NCBI RefSeq assembly: GCF_019710575.1
Contig: NZ_JAHWFK010000001.1
Span: 372,001 to 436,000 of the forward strand
Source of the DNA: Paractinoplanes polyasparticus
GTDB taxonomy: Bacteria > Actinomycetota > Actinomycetes > Mycobacteriales > Micromonosporaceae
Reading direction: 5' to 3'
Length of the DNA: 64,000 nt
This document shows, piece after piece, positions 52,001 to 58,302 of the stretch. The stretch's first letter is position 1; each line of letters starts with the position of its first letter. The position numbers and the translations under genes were made by a program. Under the pieces are notes generated by a model. The model worked only from the letters and a program-made list of their open reading frames with translations, did not search any database and had not been told where the DNA came from.

Positions 52001-52076
52001 GGGGTTCGCCGAGGCGGCTGCGGAGGGCCGGCTGACCGACTGGCGTCAGCTGGCCGAGGTCACGCTCGCTTCTTGA
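49071..52076 (+). CDS. AfsR/SARP-type multidomain transcriptional regulator
   Basis: A 1001-residue regulator. The N-terminus holds an OmpR-like winged helix (about 1-90; VQIGVLGPFEVRTDDGGL, DAANALQRLVSRLRKAL), a bacterial transcriptional activator domain (about 95-235), an NB-ARC ATPase (about 245-500; Walker A GPGGTGKTRL, Walker B LLILDNCEH) and a TPR-like C-terminus. Actinomycete relatives switch on secondary metabolism. The GTG at 49071 gives the canonical start of the winged helix, with CAAGAT ending seven bases upstream. The frame is open far upstream but only as shadow of the PLP-enzyme gene. Targets may include the neighbouring exporter. Confidence 0.85.
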   Translation: MQIGVLGPFEVRTDDGGLADVPGARLRALLVALALEPGRVVSKATLVDWIWGEQPPADAANALQRLVSRLRKALPDGVVEGHPAGYRLVVAPEAVDAVRFERLVAEGQAREALALWRGPVLHDVGLTGSAAFDSAVARFEELRLTALEDGGVELIPELTDLVATHPLRERLAGALMRALAAAGRGSEALQVYQRTREALADELGADPSPELSKLHVALLRGEGRRREPERKTNLRAELTSYVGKDEDVAAVRALVAAHRLTTLIGPGGTGKTRLAGETGRALVDELPDGVWLVELAPLGADGDVAQATIAGLGLRDAMLGGSTAADLTERLITAVRDREALLILDNCEHVIESAATFAHRVLGECRGLRILATSREPLGITGEALWTVEPLASVPAIELLRDRASAVRKDFVDDEATMARVCQALDGMPLAIELAAARLRTMTLDQLAHGLDDRFRLLTGGSRTALPHHRTLRAVVDWSWELLTDAERRVLRRLSVFAGGATLEAAERVCADPDVFDLLTSLTEKSLLVTTGDRAPRYRMLGTIYEYAVQRLAEAGETETARQAHLAWFTELAETADPHLRRAGQLEWLATLAVEHDNLTAAMRGAVTAGEAQAAMRLAAGAGWYWWLAGHKAEGLELLTAATETPGAVTDDVRAIAYALAVHFVSSGRSVEPRLSEWIHRAYETSLRSGSSDPRLGIVAALERMERAPDDLLAAWEPLLDDPDPWVRALARLHLGKSRIILGHTGRVADDYLEAALAEFRALGERFGIWFALTELSERLAVRGDLTGACRLVEEAIGAVTELGSIEDVIRMRGRQAQLWWLLGDEVASASALADAERHAERVNWQDSLGELALSKAELARWRGDAAAAREHLGAAMAMLGANAQAVADDQLAYLAEDLDEARTHREASFRAMAAAGYAPMVAHVLVGVADLALRQDDAAQAARLLAASSGVRGLEDRSHPDVARIERAARSRLGDKGFAEAAAEGRLTDWRQLAEVTLAS

Positions 52077-52800
52077 ACGTGGCAGTCGACCACAGGTAGC
52101 CGACCAGGGCGATGCCGACGCACCAGGCGACGGCGGCGATGGCTGTGCCCGCCGACGGCGTGCCGTTCAGCAGGCCGCGCATCGTCTCGATGATCGGGGT
52201 GAACGGCTGGTACTCCGCGAACTGCTTGATGCCCGGGCCCATCTTGTCGGCCGGCACGATGGCGCTGCTGAAGAACGGCAGCATGATCAGCGGCACGGTG
52301 GCGATGCCCGCCCCCTCCACCGACTTGGCCGCCAGCCCGAGGGCGACCGTGAGCCAGGCGGCGGCGAAGCTGGTCAGCAGCACCAGACCGAGCACCCCGA
52401 GCCAGTCGAGGAACCCGCCGGCCGAGCGGAAACCCAGTGCGAACGCCACTCCGACGATCGCCGCGACGGCGATCAGGTTGGTGGCGACGGTGGTGCTCAC
52501 GTGCCCGGACAGCACCGCGCCACGCGAGACGTCCATCGCCTTGAACCGGTTGATGATTCCCTTGGTCATGTCGGACGCGACGGCCGTCGACGTGCCGGAC
52601 AGCCCGTAACAGATGGCCAGCAGCATGAGCCCCGGCGTCGCATAGTCCACATAGTCCTCACCGACGTTGAACGCGTCGCCCAGCACGTACACGAACATCA
52701 GCATGATGACGACCGGGAACAGGACGGCGTTGAAAACGGTCGTGGGATTGCGCACCACGTGCTTGACGTTGCGTCGCAGCATGATCACCGAGTCGGTCAT
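52060..52800 (-). CDS. ABC-2 type transporter permease (DrrB-like)
   Basis: A 246-residue permease with six predicted helices. It starts MTDSVIMLRRNVKHVVRNPT, a DrrB/ABC2 N-terminus, and ends with the helix before KKRA. Its ATG overlaps the ATPase stop (ATGA), and its 3' end overlaps the convergent AfsR gene by 17 bases. Likely exports a drug-like molecule or lipid together with the ATPase. Confidence 0.85.
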   Translation of the reverse strand: MTDSVIMLRRNVKHVVRNPTTVFNAVLFPVVIMLMFVYVLGDAFNVGEDYVDYATPGLMLLAICYGLSGTSTAVASDMTKGIINRFKAMDVSRGAVLSGHVSTTVATNLIAVAAIVGVAFALGFRSAGGFLDWLGVLGLVLLTSFAAAWLTVALGLAAKSVEGAGIATVPLIMLPFFSSAIVPADKMGPGIKQFAEYQPFTPIIETMRGLLNGTPSAGTAIAAVAWCVGIALVGYLWSTATFKKRA

Positions 52801-53732
52801 TTGGTCACTACCTCCGCGTTCGGACGTCCGGTCAGGGCAAGGAACACGTCGTCGAGGTCCGGCGTGTGCACGGAGAAGTCCTCGGCGTGCAGGGCGTTGT
52901 CGTGCAACTGATTGAGCAGGATCCGCACCGGCTCCGTGCCGCCGTCGCCGGGCACCCGCAGGGTGAGGGCCTCGTCGTCCCGCGTCGAGCCGGCGAACAG
53001 CCGGGCCGCCGCCTCCAGGTCGCCCGGGCCGGCGAACCGCAACCGGACGTGGCTGCCCGGCGCCTGGCGCTTCAGCTCGTCCGGCGTGCCCTGGGCCACG
53101 ATGCGGCCCTGGTCGAGCACGGCGACCCGGTCGGCCAGCTGGTCCGCCTCCTCCAGGTACTGGGTGGTGAGGAAGATGGTGACGCCCTCGGCCAGCAGCT
53201 CCCGGATGATGTCCCACATCGTGCGCCGGCTGCGCGGGTCCAGCCCGGTCGTCGGCTCGTCCAGGAAGATGATGCTCGGGTCGCCGACCAGCGTCATGGC
53301 CAGGTCCAGCTTGCGGCGCATCCCTCCCGAGTAGCTGTTGACCAGCTTGGGTCCCGCCTCCACCAGGTCGAAGCGTTCGAGCAGCCGGCCGATGACCTGC
53401 CTGCCGTCGGCCACCCGGTGCAGGTCGGCCATGAGCTGCAGGTTCTCCTGCCCGGTGAGCAGCTCGTCCACCGCGGCGAACTGCCCGGTGACCCCGATGG
53501 TCGCCCGCACCGCCTTGGTCTCGGCGGCCACGTCGTGCCCGGCCACCCGAACCGAACCGCCGTCCGCCGCCATCAAAGTGGCCAGCACGTTCACGGTTGT
53601 CGTCTTGCCGGCCCCGTTCGGCCCGAGCAGCGAGAAGACCGTGCCCGCCTCCACCACCAGATCGATGCCGTCGAGAACCACCTTGTCCCCGAAGGCCTTG
53701 CGCAGTCCCGAAACCTCAATGGCTGAACTCAT
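52797..53732 (-). CDS. ABC transporter ATP-binding protein (DrrA-like)
   Basis: A 311-residue ATPase of the DrrA family. Walker A is GPNGAGKTTT, the signature is NSYSGGMRRKL, and Walker B is IIFLDEPTTGLD. The C-terminal 90 residues form the DrrA regulatory tail. It pairs with the permease through an ATGA overlap. Known DrrAB systems export anthracyclines and confer self-resistance; the substrate here is not known. Confidence 0.88.
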   Translation of the reverse strand: MSSAIEVSGLRKAFGDKVVLDGIDLVVEAGTVFSLLGPNGAGKTTTVNVLATLMAADGGSVRVAGHDVAAETKAVRATIGVTGQFAAVDELLTGQENLQLMADLHRVADGRQVIGRLLERFDLVEAGPKLVNSYSGGMRRKLDLAMTLVGDPSIIFLDEPTTGLDPRSRRTMWDIIRELLAEGVTIFLTTQYLEEADQLADRVAVLDQGRIVAQGTPDELKRQAPGSHVRLRFAGPGDLEAAARLFAGSTRDDEALTLRVPGDGGTEPVRILLNQLHDNALHAEDFSVHTPDLDDVFLALTGRPNAEVVTK

Positions 53733-53792
53733 GCGTCAGACGATCGCGGCCCGCCCTGTCACCGTCCTGACACGCCTCTGACACGCCCCCTG

Positions 53793-55007
53793 TCACGGCG
53801 AGACCGGGGCCCGCCACGGGAGCAGGAGGATGCCCGTCAGCAGGATCGCGGCCAGCACGGCGATGGCGGTTCGGGCGCTCGTGACGGCGGCCAGCGCGCC
53901 GGCGGCGGCGATGCACAGCGGCTGCACGACCTTGTTGGTGATGGACCAGGCCATCACCACGCGGGACATGTGGGCGTCGTCGGTGGCGTTCATGCGGTAC
54001 GTGGCGAAGGTGGGGCTGAACATGCCCGCGAACAGCACCATCAGGAACTCGGCCGCGGCGACCAGGACGAAGCCCGCGGTGTGAGCGGCCGGCGCCAGCG
54101 CGATCAGGCCGAGCCAGAGGTTGCGGCCGACGCCGCCCACCAGCAGCAGGCGGTGCTCACCCAGACGCCGGCGGATGGGCCCGGCCAGCAGCGAACCGAG
54201 GACGCCGGCCACCCCGGAGACGCCGCTGATCAGGCCGTACTGCCAGGCCGGCAGGCCCAGGTCACGCAGCACGAAGACGGCCAGCAGCGGGACGAGGGCC
54301 ATGATGCAGCCCCCGAAGATCATCGAGTTCCAGAACAGCAGAGCCAGGCCGCGGTGGCCGAAGATGTAGCGCCAGCCACCGGTGATCTCCCGCCGCCAGT
54401 GGTGCTCGGCGGAGCGTGGTGGCGGCGCCGGCTCCGCGTCGCGCAGGCCGCGCAGCATCAGTGCCGACGCCAGGAAGCTGACCGCGTCGAGGACCATCGT
54501 GGCGGTGGCGCCCAGCCACGAGATCAGCACTCCCCCGACGGGTGGACCGGTCGCGTTGGCCGCCCACATCGTCGTCTCGAACCTGCCGTTCGCCTCGGCC
54601 CGGTGGGGTGCCGGCACGAGCGTACGCAGCTGGGCCACCCCGGCCGAGTCGAAGGCCAGCCGGGCCGCCATCTGGGCCACCGCGACCACGCACAGCTGCC
54701 AGTAGCTGAGCACTCCGGCGAGGGCGGCCACCGGCACCGACGCCACCGCCGCGAAGCGCACCAGGTCGGCCGCGACCATCACGGGCAGCTTCCGGTGGTG
54801 CTCGATCCACGGCCCGAGCGGCAGCGCCACCACCGCGCTGACCACGCCGGCCAGCACGGTCAGCAGCGACACCTGGAAGTCGGCGACGCCCAGCACCAGC
54901 ACGGCGACGATCGGCAGCGCCGAGTAGCCGAGGGCGCTGCCGAACTCGCTCGTCGCGTAGGCCGCCCAGCGCCGCCTGAAGTCCGTCCGCCGAACGACTT
55001 CCGTCAC
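53793..55007 (-). CDS. MFS transporter (MFS_3/EntS-like)
   Basis: A 404-residue protein with about 12 membrane helices. Early residues RRWAAYATSEFGSALGYSAL and the first cytoplasmic loop GPWIEHHRKLPVMVAADLVR resemble the MFS_3 exporters of siderophores and drugs. The gene is monocistronic, followed by an MBL-like remnant. The start is the GTG at 55007, with a weak ribosome site. Confidence 0.82.
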   Translation of the reverse strand: MTEVVRRTDFRRRWAAYATSEFGSALGYSALPIVAVLVLGVADFQVSLLTVLAGVVSAVVALPLGPWIEHHRKLPVMVAADLVRFAAVASVPVAALAGVLSYWQLCVVAVAQMAARLAFDSAGVAQLRTLVPAPHRAEANGRFETTMWAANATGPPVGGVLISWLGATATMVLDAVSFLASALMLRGLRDAEPAPPPRSAEHHWRREITGGWRYIFGHRGLALLFWNSMIFGGCIMALVPLLAVFVLRDLGLPAWQYGLISGVSGVAGVLGSLLAGPIRRRLGEHRLLLVGGVGRNLWLGLIALAPAAHTAGFVLVAAAEFLMVLFAGMFSPTFATYRMNATDDAHMSRVVMAWSITNKVVQPLCIAAAGALAAVTSARTAIAVLAAILLTGILLLPWRAPVSP

Positions 55008-55016
55008 CGGGGCAGG

Positions 55017-55382
55017 CTACGGGACAGTGCTGAACGGGCCCAGCGAGTTGAGGTCGAGGCGCAGGGACTCGGCCATGGCCCAGGCGTTGGGCAGGGTGAA
55101 GACGTCGGCGCCGCCGAGACGCACGTGACCGCCGACGAAGTGGTCGAAGTCGTAGGACAGCGCCTGCTCGTGGGCCCGCAGCACGCCGGGCACGAAGGCC
55201 GACAGCGACAGGTTCGAGAACGGCACCCAGCCGGCGAAGATGACGTCCACCAGCATCAGGACGCGCCGGCCGGGCGCGTGGATGAAGCTGTTGCCCTCGG
55301 CGTGGTTGGGGCCCGGATACTCCAGCCGCACGGTGTGCTCGCCGGCCCGATGGTCAGGGCGTCGTCGAACAGTCGTGGACAT
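55017..55382 (-). pseudogene. Truncated MBL-fold hydrolase
   Basis: The 121 codons contain VRLEYPGPNHAEGNSFIHAP and LMLVDVIFAGWVPFSNLSLS then FDHFVGGHVRLGG, which is the second half of an MBL-fold metallohydrolase. The HxHxDH metal-binding motif and the whole N-terminal half are missing, and the last 25 residues diverge from the family. Without these ligands the protein cannot be an active hydrolase. An ATG (55382) and a stop exist, so it could still be translated. Confidence 0.6.
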
Positions 55383-55457
55383 GGTTCCCCCAGGTGACGA
55401 TCGTGGATCGGGCACCACCGATACTCGTCGCGCTCGCGTGCGGCTCGCGCCCGGCGA

Positions 55458-55486
55458 ACTCCCGGGTACGCGAGGCACCCGGGAGT
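55458..55486. terminator. Hairpin terminator downstream of M15 peptidase gene
   Basis: ACTCCCGGGT (55458-55467) pairs perfectly with ACCCGGGAGT (55477-55486) around a nine-base loop, 19 bases after the peptidase stop on the minus strand. No U-tract. Confidence 0.65.
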
Positions 55487-55504
55487 CGTGGGTCACACCG
55501 GTGT

Positions 55505-56593
55505 TCAGCCGCCGGTGATGCTCCAGTGCCACGGCTCGGACGGCAGGTTCACGAAGCCGTACGCCTTGGCGTGCAGCACCAGCCACTTGAAGGCCGGGCT
55601 GGTCCGCGTGAGGGTCTTCCCGCCCGAGGTGATGTCGACCGCCATGCCGAGCTCGTGCAACGACCGCCCCGGAATGGCCGTGGGCACCCGGCAGGACGAG
55701 GACGGCGCGCTCCACACGTCCGGGCAGCCGTTGATCTTCCGCAGCTCGATCTGGCGCTCCCTCGTGCGGAAGCCGCCGCCCGAGATGGCGATGCCGTTGG
55801 CGCGGGCGTCGTCGACCATGCGCTTGAAGGCGTACGCGACGCTCCGGTGCACGGTCGTGCCGTAGACCGTCATGGTGTCGGCGACCACGAACCCGGTGCG
55901 GGTCTGAGTGACGACGTCCCGGCTGATCGTGGCGGCCTTGTCGGCGTAGGCGCCGGCCGTGGGCAGGGTCGCGATCCGGTTCCGGGTGACGGCGAGCGCC
56001 GCCGCCAGCGCCGCGCGGGTGTTGGTCGCGTTGGTCAGGGTCGTTTCGGCCGTACGCACGGTCGTCCGCGCGGTGACCAGCGTGGTGGTCGCCTTCTGGG
56101 TCTCGGTCCGGCGCACCGTCAGAACCTTGGTCACCGCGGTCACGGTGTTCCTGGCCTTGGTCACAGCCGTCTTGCTGACGGGCCGCTTCTTCTGCGCCTT
56201 GGTCAGGTTCTGCTTGGCGGTGGTCAGTGCGGTCTGCGCGGCGGCCTGCCGCGCCCGGGCGGTCGTGACCGCAGTGCCGGCAGGGGTCACCCGGGCCTGG
56301 GCCGCCGCGAGGGCCGCGGTCGCCTGGCTGACCTCCCTCGTACGGGTCACGGCGGCGGTCTGCTGCATGGTCAGGGTCGACTTGAGGGTGGCCAGGGTCT
56401 GCTGCCGGGTGAGGCTGCGGTACATCAACGAGCCCCACTCCTGCGCCACCACGGGCGGAGCGGCCTGGACCGGGACCGGGCCGGCGGTGACCGCCAGGCC
56501 GACGGCCAGTGCCGCGACGATCGGTGCGGTGATGGCCCGGCGGGCTCGGGAGCGAATCCGCGGATCCGGTCGGAGTTCCTGTCGTGTCGTCAC
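55505..56593 (-). CDS. Secreted M15 (D-Ala-D-Ala carboxypeptidase-like) peptidase with coiled coil
   Basis: A 362-residue exported protein. A signal peptide (to about residue 45, VQA) leads into a long Thr/Ala-rich coiled coil (about 60-215) and the C-terminal VanY-like M15 domain. Zinc ligands are the His and Asp of SLHELGMAVDI and the His of EPWHWS. It likely cuts peptidoglycan stem peptides, with the coiled coil as spacer or interaction surface. The TetR gene is next upstream on the same strand but 50 bases away. Confidence 0.83.
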   Translation of the reverse strand: MTTRQELRPDPRIRSRARRAITAPIVAALAVGLAVTAGPVPVQAAPPVVAQEWGSLMYRSLTRQQTLATLKSTLTMQQTAAVTRTREVSQATAALAAAQARVTPAGTAVTTARARQAAAQTALTTAKQNLTKAQKKRPVSKTAVTKARNTVTAVTKVLTVRRTETQKATTTLVTARTTVRTAETTLTNATNTRAALAAALAVTRNRIATLPTAGAYADKAATISRDVVTQTRTGFVVADTMTVYGTTVHRSVAYAFKRMVDDARANGIAISGGGFRTRERQIELRKINGCPDVWSAPSSSCRVPTAIPGRSLHELGMAVDITSGGKTLTRTSPAFKWLVLHAKAYGFVNLPSEPWHWSITGG

Positions 56594-56643
56594 CCGGAAG
56601 AGACTCCGGGCCGACGGGTGCCCGCCGGGGTGCCGCCGGGTTG

Positions 56644-57177
56644 CTACTGAAGTGCACGCGCGGCGTCGGCGGCCCGCTGGGCGACGTCGTCGACGCTGTC
56701 CTTGGTGAAGAAGCCCTCGAGGACGAGGGAGGAGTAGCCGTGCGCGACAGCGAGGGTGGCCTCGAGCAGGCGTACGTCGGAATCGGTGAGCTCGAGCATG
56801 GTGGTCATCAGGGCCCGGGTCTGTTCGCGGCGGCAGTCGTCGGCCACCTCGTACAGCTCCGCCGCGAAGATGACGTGGATGCCCGCGCCGGTGCCGACCA
56901 CGTAACGAACGTATGCCCCGGCGGCCGCGGCCAGGCCGTCATCGGGGTTCCGGGCGACGGCCGCGACCATTGCCTCTCGCAGATCGTGGGCAGCCGTGGC
57001 GGAGACCGCGCTCAGCAGATGGGCACGATCCGGGAAGTGCCGGTAGGGCGCGGCTGAGCTCACCTTCAGGCGGCGGGCGACAGCGGCCACGGAAAAACGC
57101 GACAAACCGCTCTCGGCGAGCAGCTCGAAGCTGGCTCTGATCAGCGCGGCTCGAAGATCGCCGTGGTGGTAGCCCAT
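56644..57177 (-). CDS. TetR-family regulator
   Basis: A 177-residue regulator. The helix-turn-helix is FSVAAVARRLKVSSAAPYRH then FPDRAHLL, and the C-terminal domain resembles the TetR_C (WHG) group. Start ATG 57177 with GGGGAGGGGGG upstream. It faces the LLM-class gene across 78 bases containing an inverted repeat and two CTCTTACAT repeats, so it probably represses that gene and itself. Confidence 0.83.
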   Translation of the reverse strand: MGYHHGDLRAALIRASFELLAESGLSRFSVAAVARRLKVSSAAPYRHFPDRAHLLSAVSATAAHDLREAMVAAVARNPDDGLAAAAGAYVRYVVGTGAGIHVIFAAELYEVADDCRREQTRALMTTMLELTDSDVRLLEATLAVAHGYSSLVLEGFFTKDSVDDVAQRAADAARALQ

Positions 57178-57198
57178 ATCCCCCCTCCCCTTGCGTCC

Positions 57199-57244
57199 AT
57201 GTGAGTAGGCTCTTACATTAGCGGAAGTGATAGACCTCTTACAT
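57199..57244. promoter_or_regulatory. TetR operator-like repeats in divergent spacer
   Basis: CTCTTACAT occurs at 57210-57218 and again at 57236-57244, and the first copy faces an imperfect inverted copy (ATGTGAG, 57199-57205). Placed between the divergent TetR and LLM genes. Confidence 0.55.
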
Positions 57245-57255
57245 CGGGGAAGACA

Positions 57256-58194
57256 ATGACCATCCGGCTCGGCTACCAGATCCCGAACTTCACCTATCCC
57301 GGTGTCCCGAACGAGAACCTGTTCGAGACGGTCGCGGCGCAGGCCCGCGAGGCCGAGGGCGCCGGCTTCGACACCGTGCTGGTGATGGACCACTTCTACC
57401 AACTGCCGGGCATCGGCGACCCGTCGGCGAACATGCTCGAGGCGTACACGACGCTGGGCGCGCTCGCCTCGGCCACTTCGACAGTCCAGCTGTCGACCCT
57501 GGTCACCGGCAACACGTACCGGAATCCCGCGCTTCTGGCCAAGACGGTGACCACCCTCGACGTGGTCTCGAAGGGCCGCGCCGTGCTGGGCATCGGCGCC
57601 GGGTGGTTCGAGCGCGAGCACCACGACATGGGCTTCGAGTTCGGCACGTTCGGGCAACGCTTCGAGCGGCTCGAGGAGGCCCTGACGATCATCACGCCGA
57701 TGCTGCGCGGCGAGCAGGCGTCCCTCGACGGCCAGTGGTACCAGGCCCGCAACGCCATGAACAATCCCCGCGTACGCGACACCGTGCCGATCATGCTGGG
57801 CGGCTCGGGCGAGCAGAAGACGTTCCGGCTGGCCGCCCGGTTCGCCGACCACATGAACATCATCTGCGACCTCGACGTGCTGCCCCACAAGATCTCGGTG
57901 CTGCGGCAGCGCTGCGAGGAGATCGGCCGCGACCCGGCCACGCTGGCCACCAGCTTCCTGATCATGGGCATGGCCGGCGAGACCGAGCAGGAGGCCAAGG
58001 AACTCGGCGAGACGATCCCCGAGGACCGCCGCAACCGCGCCTTCCTCGGCACCCCCGACCAGGTGGCCGAGCAGATCCAGGAGCGCGTCCTCGGCGCCGG
58101 CGTCGACGGCGTCTGCATCAACCTGATCCGCAACGGCCACCGCCCCGGCGTGGTCGCCGCAGTCGGTGCCGCCCTCAAGCCGCTGGTGGGCTGA
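57256..58194 (+). CDS. LLM-class F420-dependent oxidoreductase
   Basis: A 312-residue luciferase-like barrel protein. It begins IRLGYQIPNFTYPG and has the features GFDTVLVMDHFYQLPGIGD, VQLSTLVTGNTYRNPALLAK, LGIGAGWFEREHHDMGFEFG and FLGTPDQVAEQIQERVL of F420-dependent oxidoreductases. GGGGAAG lies eight bases before the ATG. Its divergent TetR repressor suggests induction by a small molecule substrate. A strong hairpin follows. Confidence 0.85.
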   Translation: MTIRLGYQIPNFTYPGVPNENLFETVAAQAREAEGAGFDTVLVMDHFYQLPGIGDPSANMLEAYTTLGALASATSTVQLSTLVTGNTYRNPALLAKTVTTLDVVSKGRAVLGIGAGWFEREHHDMGFEFGTFGQRFERLEEALTIITPMLRGEQASLDGQWYQARNAMNNPRVRDTVPIMLGGSGEQKTFRLAARFADHMNIICDLDVLPHKISVLRQRCEEIGRDPATLATSFLIMGMAGETEQEAKELGETIPEDRRNRAFLGTPDQVAEQIQERVLGAGVDGVCINLIRNGHRPGVVAAVGAALKPLVG

Positions 58195-58238
58195 CGCTCC
58201 AACAGCCGCCTCAGGGTCGGCAGCACCAACCACGGACC

Positions 58239-58263
58239 GGGCGCGCGGACGATCCGCGCGCCC
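58239..58263. terminator. Bidirectional hairpin between LLM and peroxidase genes
   Basis: GGGCGCGCGGA (58239-58249), loop CGA, TCCGCGCGCCC (58253-58263): an 11-bp perfect GC stem in the space between convergent genes. Likely terminates both. Confidence 0.75.
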
Positions 58264-58302
58264 GCCGCACACAGCCGCCCAAGCGCAGGAAAGCCGAGGC
58301 CT

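Noticed and set aside
55458..55486. tRNA-like hairpin
   Set aside because: Only one stem-loop; no cloverleaf, T-loop or anticodon arm could be drawn, so called as terminator.
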